From the NCBI GenBank assembly GCA_938082635.1, contig CALLLI010000036.1, positions 17,370 to 81,369 of the forward strand: 64,000 nt of DNA. Direction: 5' to 3'. The position numbers and the translations under genes were made by a program. Shown here one piece after another: positions 30,829-40,900 of this stretch (its first letter is position 1; every line of letters begins with the position of its first letter). Under the pieces are notes generated by a model. It had not been told where the DNA came from. It saw nothing but the letters and a program-made list of their open reading frames with translations, and did no database searches. This DNA is from an uncultured Verrucomicrobiales bacterium (GTDB lineage Bacteria > Verrucomicrobiota > Verrucomicrobiia > Verrucomicrobiales > DEV007).

Positions 30829-31905
30829 GTGCACTTTATCCTTCATTCCACCGACGACTTCAGCACGAGCTCGTCCAGTTCTTCCAATACCGTCAACCAT
30901 GCCTGGAGCAACGACGGTACTCTAACCTTACCCAACGAGCTTAAGATTGCATTCTATCATCATTCTGGAGATCCCAACACCCTGCGACTCAATGGAACCG
31001 TCTATCGGCTAAACGAAGGCCGCGTCTTCTTGATCGATCACACCGCTAGCATCGAACAGATCGAGATGACGCCATCTCCCGTGCGGGACAAAGAAGAGCT
31101 CCACGAATTCACGGAGTCTCTTTGGAACTATGATCTCAACCATGCTGTCCCATTTGAAGGCAAGCCAGAGATCCTCTGCTTGCAATGGCAAGTTGGAGGC
31201 GACGAGCAACCTGTCACTTGGGCTCGAGATGGCCGGCTAATGAATAACCTCGAAGATCTGACATGGCTTGAGACGCTCGACTTTCCGGTCGGTCAGGATC
31301 CAGGACCATACGATGAGGGCTTCGACTATCAGGTCCTTAAACTAGCCATCGACCATCCGGCTTTCGACCCCTCAACTTCGCTGACTTGCAACTTCTACGA
31401 CAAGGAAGGACAAAGCTTGTCGCATGGTTCACAGGGGCGACCTCCATATGAGACGACTTATCGTTTCTCAGCGGACCTTAAGATACCACCTCCAATGCTC
31501 AATACCATCTCGCTCAAGCTCACTGCATCAGGCGGGCAGTGGCAAAGGCGCCCCGAACGCTTGACGGAAGAGACATTCAACAAACGAATTCACTTCCTTG
31601 AGTTTGACAACTTTACTCTCAATGACCCGGGCGGCCAAGAATTCACCATCGATGTGCAAGTCATAGAGTCTACGGAGGCCCATCAGCTCAAGATCGTGCC
31701 GATTCTGCACACTGGCGAACGGGTCGATCACCGTTCTGGCAGGCAACGCAGTGGGAGGGTCGACAGCTATTCGTTTAAAGGAGTCCCGATAGAAGAAATT
31801 CAGGCTTTCGAGTTCTACACTCGCCCCCTGCGTGAGTTCACCTATCCAGACTTACCACTCATGCCTTACCCTAAAAGTAACGGAATTCGAGGATATCGTG
31901 AGTAA
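30829..31905 (+). CDS. Hypothetical protein lacking a convincing start; possible remnant of the kinase sensor region
   Basis: Only a GTG start at 30829; coding-like sequence extends upstream in the same frame to the TGA at 30736-30738 that ends the kinase TM ORF. Confidence 0.5.
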   Translation: MHFILHSTDDFSTSSSSSSNTVNHAWSNDGTLTLPNELKIAFYHHSGDPNTLRLNGTVYRLNEGRVFLIDHTASIEQIEMTPSPVRDKEELHEFTESLWNYDLNHAVPFEGKPEILCLQWQVGGDEQPVTWARDGRLMNNLEDLTWLETLDFPVGQDPGPYDEGFDYQVLKLAIDHPAFDPSTSLTCNFYDKEGQSLSHGSQGRPPYETTYRFSADLKIPPPMLNTISLKLTASGGQWQRRPERLTEETFNKRIHFLEFDNFTLNDPGGQEFTIDVQVIESTEAHQLKIVPILHTGERVDHRSGRQRSGRVDSYSFKGVPIEEIQAFEFYTRPLREFTYPDLPLMPYPKSNGIRGYRE

Positions 31906-32590
31906 CGGCGCCTTCTTCACAACGCGCTGGACACGTGTGGCCCGGTCTCGTGGCGCCTCGGAAGAGGCGAAACTAGCACTCTCTGAACTCTGCGAAGCCT
32001 ATTACGAGCCTGTGCAAGGCTTCATCCGAGCCACCGTTCGCCATGACGAGAAAGCACGCGATCTTACGCAGGGATTCTTCGCCAACGTGCTTAGCAAATC
32101 TGCCTTTGACGGTGCAGATCCGAATCGCGGTCGCTTCCGCGCCTTTTTGTTAGGCGCGGTAAAACACTACTTGTGGGATCGACAGCGTCATGATCTTACA
32201 GCTAAGCGGGGCGGCGGCGCGACAACGGTCCCTCTAGAGGAGGATCAAACGCCCAGCCCAGAGCTACCTCCAGATCAAGAGTTTGATCGGCGCTGGGCCC
32301 TCACCATTCTAGCCAAAGCGCTATGTGAACTGAGGGAATCCATGGAGGCGAACAACGAGTGGGCCAAGTTCGACGCCTTGAAGCCGTTGCTCACCGGGGA
32401 TAGCACCGGCTTACGACAAGCCGATACTGCCGAACAGTTAGGCCTAAGCGAGAATGCGACCAAAGTAGCTATCCATCGGCTACGCCGCAAGTTTCGTGAA
32501 ACCGTCAAAGCCGAGATTGCCCAGACGCTGGACGATCCCGATCACATCGACGCTGAGTTGGCCTACTTGCAGGAGGCGCTAAGATCCTGA
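31898..32590 (+). CDS. ECF sigma factor of the PVC/kinase-associated type
   Basis: NGAFFTTRWTRVARSRG...ALSELCEAYYEPVQGFIRATVRHDEKARDLTQGFFANVLSKSAFDGADPNRGRFRAFLLGAVKHYLWD; C-terminal QADTAEQLGLSENATKVAIHRLRRKFRE. GTG at 31898 proposed (ORF opens at 31832). Confidence 0.9.
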   Translation: MSNGAFFTTRWTRVARSRGASEEAKLALSELCEAYYEPVQGFIRATVRHDEKARDLTQGFFANVLSKSAFDGADPNRGRFRAFLLGAVKHYLWDRQRHDLTAKRGGGATTVPLEEDQTPSPELPPDQEFDRRWALTILAKALCELRESMEANNEWAKFDALKPLLTGDSTGLRQADTAEQLGLSENATKVAIHRLRRKFRETVKAEIAQTLDDPDHIDAELAYLQEALRS

Positions 32591-32596
32591 AACGCA

Positions 32597-32668
32597 GAAC
32601 GGACAGAGCGTCGCCGCCCTGCCCGTTCGTTAATCGTCTTATTTGGTAACGTCTATCAGCGACGTTAC
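32597..32668. terminator. Pair of hairpins between convergent genes (bidirectional terminator candidate)
   Basis: gaacggacag...ctgcccgttc (32597-32628, one G:T) and gtaacgtc-tatcagc-gacgttac (32646-32668, perfect 8-bp stem). Confidence 0.6.
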
Positions 32669-35600
32669 TGCTTCGCGCGATAGAAGCCAGCGGGAGCAGC
32701 GATGCGGTCCGCGTCCGTCTCTTCGAGCGCGCCACCGAGGCCAGGAGCGATGACCTCCCAGTTCTCAAGGTCCGTCGAGTATTCGATGTCCACTGTGAAC
32801 CCATCAGGAATGGTAAGTCCGAAGACACCGTTCTCGGTAATGCCGACGTCTTCCAAGATTAGATTCGTTGGAGTGGGCATAACCTCAGGCTGCAATGTCA
32901 GAGGAGTCTCAGCGCCATTAAATAAGTCTAACAAGTCACTTTCACTCAGGGCCACGTCCCAGATCGAGATATCGTCCATCAATCCGTCGAAGTTACGCGC
33001 TGTGCCACAGCAATTGTCCTTACCAAAGAACCATGAGGTGTTCATGTTCATTTGTGCTAGCTGGGGAACCGCATTGACGGCGGAGTTCAGTTCACCACCT
33101 GAGCCGACATACAAGGTCGCTTCGTCTTCCGTCAATGAGAGGGCAATGAAGACCCACTCATTTGGTGGGATGGCGACCCCACTCTCGAAGCCCCAGGAGG
33201 TGTTGGAATTGTCGTTCCACGTGTAACCTATATTCCCAGAACCGCCACTGAAGCCGATGCCTATGGGCTGATCAGGAGCCTCGCCGCCACGGGCTTGAAT
33301 CAGCCCAGACCAATCCCCCGTGTGGGCGCCGTTAATCCAACCCGTGATCGTGATCTGCTCGAAGGTCTTGCCTGTGGCCGGCACTTCGACATAACTGCCG
33401 CCGCCATCCTCACCGGTGACCTCAAAGCCTCCGCCACTTGCACCCGCACCCCAGGTACCGCCGACCAATGTACCGTCGAGGCCATTGCCACTCACATCTG
33501 CCACCGTCGTGCCTTCACCTTCATCGGCTGGCCAATAACCCACCAAGTTTGGCGAGGGATCACCGCCAACACCAGCCGCCCATCGGATGGAGTTCACGAA
33601 CAACTGCTTGCCTGCATCCGTTAGGTCATTGAATGATGAATCCGTTATTGGGAAAGCCACTCGTCGCGCAGGCGACACATTGTCTGTCACTCCTGCGCCG
33701 TCGGCCACAGCCGCTCCAGCCTCTGTGGCGAAGAGCATGGCAAGATCCACAATGCTACCATCGGCAGCTGTTCCCACCGCCTCGGTTCCAGCTGAGAGTG
33801 AAGAGGACCCTAGCGTTTCCGCGCCTGGCGCAGAGAAGAAGTCGATCGTGGTTCCAGCCAGATCTCCAGCGATGGGGTGATCGGACAAGGCCATCTGAAC
33901 CGTGTCGGTGGACTTGGTCATGATCACCGAGCTTTGACCAAACTCGCCTTCCGCGCTTGCATCCATGACCGCTTCTTCCCAGTTCACAATAGGTACTGCG
34001 GCGTTGTGGAATTTCCCTCGCACGGACCCCGAACCAAACGTCGACGAGAAGATAATCACATCAGCCGCCTCGGTGCCATCCGTAGCCCCAGAGTTTTGAT
34101 AACGCACATTCTCGGCACCAAACGTCTCCCCAAGGAAAGCAAGCACATTGGCATCGGCCCCCGTCTCCCCAGTATCATCGGCTCCCAATACGAGGAGGTC
34201 GAGCGGTCCGTCACCACCTGTTGGCACCGTTAACGTAATATCGTCCCCCTCGGTCCGCCCCACATTAGAGGCAGAGATGAAGCTCCCAGCGGCATCTGTT
34301 AGAATAAAACCACTGAGACCAGGATCCACACCATTGTCAGTGCCTGAAACAATCATGATATCCTGAGTCGCTCCAGTCGCGGTGAAACTCCCGATGACCG
34401 AACTATTCCCCCGAGGGAAATCACTACTGACATTCGTCCCATCAGAGGCCGCTTGATTCCGCGTGTTACAGCAGCCTCGTGTATCTCCCGCGCCTAACAA
34501 TTGCACTTGGTAGGACTCGCCGGCCGTCAAGCCATCGAGCGTGATCGACGCGCCATCGCCATTCCAGCCATGGCTGTTGTAAACCGAGTCCAGAATATCG
34601 TCGCCCGTCGTTCCGCCATCACCTGTCCAGAACGTGCCTTCAGCGTTCCCGCCATCATAGGCGAACGGCGCAAACGTGATCGAAGAACCACCGATCAAGT
34701 CGCCCAGCGTCGTATCGAGGTCGACGTCTCCCCAAGTGATGTTGCTAGTCTCCATGGGCACTTCGACAGCGCCCAACACCGTGCCTGGCGTCGTAAAGAG
34801 CTCAGCCACATCGTCGGCTGAGATGACGCGATCATAGATCTGCACATCATCGATCAGGCCAGAGAACGCAAGGCCACCGTCAAAGGCACCGATGAAGTAG
34901 CTATCAAGAGGGTCAATGGAGACTTCGACAGGGTCGTCCTGGGTCGCAACTGCCACACCATCGAGATAAAGGACGGCCTGAGTCGCTGTGTAACTCGCAA
35001 CCACATGGTACTTCGTTCCTGCGGTGATCGCACCTGCAACACCGAACTCAGGAGCTTCGCCCGAGAACCAGTTTAGGTCACCATCCTGAACAAGAACCGC
35101 AAAGGTCGGTGTGCTCACGCCTTGACCAATCACGGTCTGCAAAGCGGCAAGTTCCGATGGCTGAATCCACATGGAAACTGTAAAGTCTGTGATTTCGCCG
35201 AGGCCCTCTCCGGGAACAACGCCTTGCGCTCCTCCACTGACGTTCAGAGAACCACCCGTAGCGAGTGTGGCTCCACCCAAGGTCGCGCCGTCTAACGTCC
35301 CGTGACGGTTGTAGCCCGTGACATCTCGCAGCTCAGTGCCACCAGCATCATCGTCCATGGCATAATGGGCAGCAGGTCCCGTGAAGTTGATCACAGCTGC
35401 ATTCACTCTCGTCGTCCGAGTCTGATCATCAGCATCGACGTCGTCACTTTGGATTTCGATCGTAAAATCAAAGGCTCCTGTTCGACCCACCGTGTCCAAC
35501 GTTACCGCAAGCTTACCAACGCCACTTGCAGGGACACTGGCAAGTTCTCCAACGGTGACGAGGTCTTTGTCAGGCCCAGTCACGGAGATGCTCGAAATAG

Positions 35601-36477
35601 TCAACGCATTGTCTTGACCCACATTCCCCACCTCGAGTTCAAACTGAACGGGCACACCGGCAGAAACTCTCCCGAGATCGAGTGCTTGTTTCACAAAGAT
35701 GTCAGGACCCGGCCCCTCTGGGAAGAGTAATTCCACATCCGGAAAGGTTGTAGGATCATGCCACTGCTCAGTGCTATCTGTAGCCCAGCTAAGCTGCGTT
35801 TGTCGTTCGCCTTCGGCTTCGTCGTCATCATTGATGGCCACGCCGAAGCCAAAGAAACCACGTTCAAGGATTTCCGCCGGAGTGAAATCAGTGAGGGTAG
35901 ACCAAGGGATGGCCCACTCTATCGTATAACCTGTGTCTGATGTGGCGGCAATCGCATTCAAGTCTGCCACATCTCCATTCTCAGTCACCCAACGCTCGTG
36001 ATTGATGCCGTTGGTAACCTCAACCTCACCCGGTACAATCGTAAGCTGATAGATCGGGTGTTCTTTATCGACATTGTAGTCAGGAACCGTAGGACCGTCG
36101 TCTTTACCGAGCCCATCTGCGTCGAGGTAAAGCTCAAAACTATCATCCTGCCAAGCATCAGGGCCGTCGTTGGAGAAATAGTCGTCTGTGACTACTGCGT
36201 AGAAATAGAAGTTGTCATCATCCCACAGCGCCTTCCACGTGCAGGAGAGGTCATCATCATCATCAGGCATGTCGCCTACTGCGGTGAACGATTCGCCATT
36301 GAGGGTATACTCATTGGCCGTCGCCCAGGCAGCATCATCGGGGTTGCCATCGATGACGATTGCTTGGGAGGTGTGTCTAATGGAGCCTTTGATGTCTTGA
36401 GCACTGGCCACGGAAATACCCGCGATTAGAATTGCCAACGCCACACACCAAGAGGCAAGAGTAGGAACTCTTGTCAT
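32665..36477 (-). CDS. Secreted CBM9/DOMON-like plus LamG (concanavalin-like) multidomain protein
   Basis: IVIDGNPDDAAWATANEYTLNG...ALWDDDNFYFYAVVTDDYF...DDSFELYLDADG (CBM9-like); LamG repeats (HYAMDDDAGGTELRDVTGYNRHGTLDGATLGGA; GYWPADEGEGTTVADVSGNGLDGTLVGGTWG). Confidence 0.8.
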   Translation of the reverse strand: MTRVPTLASWCVALAILIAGISVASAQDIKGSIRHTSQAIVIDGNPDDAAWATANEYTLNGESFTAVGDMPDDDDDLSCTWKALWDDDNFYFYAVVTDDYFSNDGPDAWQDDSFELYLDADGLGKDDGPTVPDYNVDKEHPIYQLTIVPGEVEVTNGINHERWVTENGDVADLNAIAATSDTGYTIEWAIPWSTLTDFTPAEILERGFFGFGVAINDDDEAEGERQTQLSWATDSTEQWHDPTTFPDVELLFPEGPGPDIFVKQALDLGRVSAGVPVQFELEVGNVGQDNALTISSISVTGPDKDLVTVGELASVPASGVGKLAVTLDTVGRTGAFDFTIEIQSDDVDADDQTRTTRVNAAVINFTGPAAHYAMDDDAGGTELRDVTGYNRHGTLDGATLGGATLATGGSLNVSGGAQGVVPGEGLGEITDFTVSMWIQPSELAALQTVIGQGVSTPTFAVLVQDGDLNWFSGEAPEFGVAGAITAGTKYHVVASYTATQAVLYLDGVAVATQDDPVEVSIDPLDSYFIGAFDGGLAFSGLIDDVQIYDRVISADDVAELFTTPGTVLGAVEVPMETSNITWGDVDLDTTLGDLIGGSSITFAPFAYDGGNAEGTFWTGDGGTTGDDILDSVYNSHGWNGDGASITLDGLTAGESYQVQLLGAGDTRGCCNTRNQAASDGTNVSSDFPRGNSSVIGSFTATGATQDIMIVSGTDNGVDPGLSGFILTDAAGSFISASNVGRTEGDDITLTVPTGGDGPLDLLVLGADDTGETGADANVLAFLGETFGAENVRYQNSGATDGTEAADVIIFSSTFGSGSVRGKFHNAAVPIVNWEEAVMDASAEGEFGQSSVIMTKSTDTVQMALSDHPIAGDLAGTTIDFFSAPGAETLGSSSLSAGTEAVGTAADGSIVDLAMLFATEAGAAVADGAGVTDNVSPARRVAFPITDSSFNDLTDAGKQLFVNSIRWAAGVGGDPSPNLVGYWPADEGEGTTVADVSGNGLDGTLVGGTWGAGASGGGFEVTGEDGGGSYVEVPATGKTFEQITITGWINGAHTGDWSGLIQARGGEAPDQPIGIGFSGGSGNIGYTWNDNSNTSWGFESGVAIPPNEWVFIALSLTEDEATLYVGSGGELNSAVNAVPQLAQMNMNTSWFFGKDNCCGTARNFDGLMDDISIWDVALSESDLLDLFNGAETPLTLQPEVMPTPTNLILEDVGITENGVFGLTIPDGFTVDIEYSTDLENWEVIAPGLGGALEETDADRIAAPAGFYRAKQ

Positions 36478-36635
36478 GGGAATTTATGGGTAGTGGGGTT
36501 TGTAATACAGGTGAAGACAAGACTCTGCGAGACAGTTCTCCATAATGTCCAGAAGATTCCATACAATCGCCTAACTAAGGCGAGGTCGGTTAATTTACCT
36601 AACCAATCAAAGATCAGTAGATCTAATGGCAATTC

Positions 36636-37868
36636 CTACCTATCAACAACCACACGTAGCCGACCATGCGAGGCGTCCGTAAGGATTGCCGTCGTCACAC
36701 GCTCTACACCGTGAGCTAAAACATCGATCTCTTCGACCCCCGTAACCTGGCCATTGGGGCTATTCGTCTCCCAACTGTCCATACCGCTAGATACTTCGAT
36801 CTGGTAACTCAAATCGGAGACCTCTGAGAAACGTTGGAAGACAAAGAAGGCCTTCCCATCCATCACCTCCACCGCCACTTGCGGGGTCAAATCCCGGCGT
36901 TCCGGATGACTGGCCAACCCATATTCGAGTAACTGGCTCGCCCCATCTTGATCAAAGTCTCCTTCGGTAGCCGTATCCGCCTCGCTACGAGAGGTTCGGA
37001 AATAACGTGCCACGTACTGAGCATAGCTCGTCGTGCGCAGATCGAGGTCCGCATCCCACGGCTGAGAAAGGGATACAATCGTCTCCATCGGCCCGGCCAC
37101 ATCGAGGTCGGCTCGGTTGATCGCTTGGCCACCGTTGTTATGATTATCAGTGCCGGTATCGCACCAATACGCTTTCCTCGCCACTGGATCGATGACCAAT
37201 CCATGCGGCGTGTCTAAATCCGTGATCACTGTTTTGACAGGCCCACCATCCACGAGCCGTCGCTGGATATGATTCGACGCACGGTTGCACCAGAAGAGTT
37301 CCCCTTTCGCGCGATCCAACTTCACTCCGCGAATGCGTGGCTGGCCCGTAAAGAGATTGGTCGAGGCTCCTCCATCGAGTGAACAACGATTGATGTTCCC
37401 GGCGGAGAAATCGCCCCAATACAGAACGTTGTTAGGCACATCGAGTTCTAAATAATAGGGGCTCGGCGTCGCGACCACCGTTTCCACGCCTGACCCATCG
37501 AGATTGGCACGCTCAATCACACTACGCGCCTCATCACACCAGTAGAGTTTACGATTCGCCAGATCCAACGTCACATCCGCCGGGAAGCCTAGACCATTCA
37601 CAATCGCCGTCACACCATCGCCATCCAGCATGGCCTTCGAGATGCTCTTAGCTTTGTTGTCAGCGAAGTAGAGCGTATCATCCGCCACATCGATGGCGAT
37701 CCCCCGCAAGTTGTTCGAGTTTACTTCAATCAGAGTCTCTATCTCGGAACCATCTAGATTCGAACGCTGCACCTTCCCAGCACTACGATCTACCCAATAC
37801 AGCTTACCTCCATCTGCCACCAGCGGAGCCAAGCACAAGATACATCCTAGAAACGCCCTGCTTATCAT
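36636..37868 (-). CDS. Secreted YWTD/LDLR-class-B-like beta-propeller protein
   Basis: Repeated KLYWVDRSAGKVQRSNLDGSEIETLI / KLYWCDEARSVIERANLDGSGVETVV / VLYWGDFSAGNINRCSLDGG motifs; start at 37868 gives signal MISRAFLGCILCLAPLVADG. Confidence 0.85.
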   Translation of the reverse strand: MISRAFLGCILCLAPLVADGGKLYWVDRSAGKVQRSNLDGSEIETLIEVNSNNLRGIAIDVADDTLYFADNKAKSISKAMLDGDGVTAIVNGLGFPADVTLDLANRKLYWCDEARSVIERANLDGSGVETVVATPSPYYLELDVPNNVLYWGDFSAGNINRCSLDGGASTNLFTGQPRIRGVKLDRAKGELFWCNRASNHIQRRLVDGGPVKTVITDLDTPHGLVIDPVARKAYWCDTGTDNHNNGGQAINRADLDVAGPMETIVSLSQPWDADLDLRTTSYAQYVARYFRTSRSEADTATEGDFDQDGASQLLEYGLASHPERRDLTPQVAVEVMDGKAFFVFQRFSEVSDLSYQIEVSSGMDSWETNSPNGQVTGVEEIDVLAHGVERVTTAILTDASHGRLRVVVDR

Positions 37869-37916
37869 GTGGAGACGATAGCAAAGAACGACCTTCCCGG
37901 CCAAGACAAACTCAAT

Positions 37917-40900
37917 CTAACGCTCTCTCTGAATTTCTACAGCTGGCACACGATAACTACGGTGAGACTCGCCCGTCGCTTGGAAGAAGAACGCCCGGTC
38001 TCCCATGAAGAGCGTGGAGTGATCTTCATCCGTAAGATCCGGGTCCGTCGCCCCCGTCCAGTACTCGTGACCATCCGCCTCGAGCAAGAAGTAGCCTCGA
38101 TACCCAAGTATTCCCTGAACCAGATCCCCAAGCCAGAGCTGCACCTGATCCGCACCCGTCGGGTCCGAGTCTCCTAAGAAGCCATTGGACAACGTCAGCC
38201 CGCGTGTCGAAGGGCTCATATCAAGGGGCGCACTCGGCGCAAGTAAGTTATATCCCTGCTGAAGCGGTTGTATGAACGCGTGGTCACGCAAATGCCCTGT
38301 CACCAGAACAGATGCCCCTAGACTATCACTTGAAAGCCTAACAAAGGCTCCAACTCCAGGCGGAATCACCATTTGATGCGCGTTGTCGAGATCCGTATCT
38401 CCACTAGCAACCCAGTGTCGCCGACCACCCGCGTCTAAGAGATAGTAGCTATCGTAACCCGTTCCATTAAAGAACTGCATTTGGTCCGCGCTCGCAGGAT
38501 CATTGGATCCTTGGAATTGGCCAACGGGATACACCTCACCAAGTAAGCGATGTGGACGAATAACGGCCTGGCTGAATCGAAGCCCCGACGTGGGAAGAGC
38601 ACTCAAGGTGTTGTGCAAACCGCGAAGATCTATAGAGACGACCTGATCCGTCGTTCCTGCTAGATCGATATCAAAGCGATGCCCCTCATGCTGGCCACTC
38701 GCCAACTCAAGATAGTACGCACCTTCCCCAAGAAATTCTCTCAGGCCAGGCGCAGCAAGGGTGAAGCGGGCGCCGTCCACATCCACTTCAGCAATGCTAC
38801 TCGCGTAGATTGGAGACGCATTCAGACTCACACCATGGGTTTGGTAACCAGAACTGAATGAAGTTCGATACCAACCGCAAATCGGTGTCGTCGTTTCATA
38901 GTTCCAATCATGATGCCAAATACGCAACCTGACAAAACCACGCTCCAGACTCACACCAGGCAAATCTTCTAGATGGTCATAGTTCACTTTCTCCCAGCCA
39001 TAACGCAGGGTCTCGATCTCACTCTCCCGCAGGACGGTCGACCAAGAAACGAGGTCCGCACTAACCTCCAGCCAATAATCGATATTGCTATGGCCGGCCG
39101 GACGTTTGTAGGAAACGGATAGACGTGTGCCTTCCTCGTGAGCTTGCAGATCGATCCCCACATCCTCCATAGACGCGACATAAGGGTTCCGACCGAGCGC
39201 ATACTCTGCCGCCAAATCTAGCAGATCTCCATCCGCATTATCATGGGTTGGCACCCGCCGCCCTACATGATGAAACCCTAAATTCTCTCCGGTTTCATTC
39301 ACCGTGATCGCGCTATTCGGTAACTCCTCACGTGCAAAGCCAGGGCCTGCCCACGAGACCTCCAGGGTCTCCGCTCCTTCGCGTTCGAAGTAGTGCACCT
39401 CCACAGGATGCATTCCGGCCGCTAGTGTGATTGTCTCAGAAACTTCTGCTACGTCGTGAACACCGTCGTTGTCCACGACCAAGTTGCCGTCCAGATAGAG
39501 ACGGCTACCTTCATCTGACCGGAGGAACAAGGTATAGTCTCCATCTGCGGGGATCGCGAGACAGCCACGGTAGCGTATGGCAAAGAAATCGTCGCGTGCT
39601 CGCGGTGTCAGATTAATGGAAGAAAGGGTACCTGTTAGAACCGGATTCATCGTCGTGAAATCAGGCAACTGAGTCCAAGTCCCCTCGTAATAGGAATAGG
39701 TCATGCCATTGACCAGAGCCCCACCTAGCGAGCCGTAGACCTCCACCTCTGCAAGGCTAAGATAATTTACTCCGCTCAACTGAACCCGAACATAGCGCGC
39801 AGCTCGATTCACATCGATTCGCTGTGTCGGCAGCGGCACTTCGTTGTAGGTGAACTTAGACACGCCAAGTTGGTTGCTCACCTCCGAAACGTCCGTGGAA
39901 ACAAAGGGCTCTTTACTAACAAAGACATTGTAAGGCACGAGACGATCACCGCAGCAATCATTTCGATTCCAGAGCAGAAGATGGTCCACAGCGCGCACGC
40001 TGCCTAGATCGAGGTCCCACCATGCATCAACGTCCAGTTCCGTATGGGTCACACTGCCATTGCGCCAATCACCATCCGTATTGCCGTCACGGGCGAGATC
40101 GGCCTCGAAGACGGTTCCATAAACCGAAGCCTGAGTCGCGCTCGCAGTTGGGAGAACCGCCAGGTTCACAAGATCCGTCGCTCGCTCGTCCACCTGAGCA
40201 TCTTTGTAGAAGGCATCAAAGGCCTCATCTGAATCTGCCCACCCTTCAGGAAGCAAACGCACGGCCCAGATGTAACCGGCACCGGGACGGGCATCGCCGA
40301 CGATGCCGATATTGAACGTTTGCGAGCCAATGCCAGGATCCACTTTGACCAATCCCTGCCCGATCGTACGCCAACCATCCGTTGAATCATGCAGCCAGAT
40401 ACCAAGGTCCCGCCGAACTGTCGCTTCATAGTCCACCTGCACCTCGACCACCGTCGCGGGTTGGACCGCACTCGGAGCCTCCACACTCGTCACGATGTCT
40501 TGGGTCGCGGGACCTCCTGAGTTCCTCTCCACGGTCGCATTGCCATAGTCGGCGTCCAAAGCATCATCGTCCGTCGTCGCTCCTAACGGAAGCAAACGCA
40601 CCGCCCAGACATAACCATCACCTTCGCGGGCACCGGTAACGACAGGCAGGGTAAACGCATGGGCACCAAAGCCAGGCTCAACCGTCGCGTTGCCCTTGGC
40701 CACGGTGAACCAGCCGTTCTGCGAATCATGCAGATAGACCCGTAGTTCACGACGCTCCGTCACTTGAAAGGGAATATCCAGCGTTATAGTGTCAGGACTC
40801 ATGACGAGTTCCGGAAGCACGATGGCTCCCAACGCATCCACTTCCGGCGGGGCCGTTCCCGCTCGCACATCAGCGAGGCCGAAGTCCTCTGCCAGGGCAT

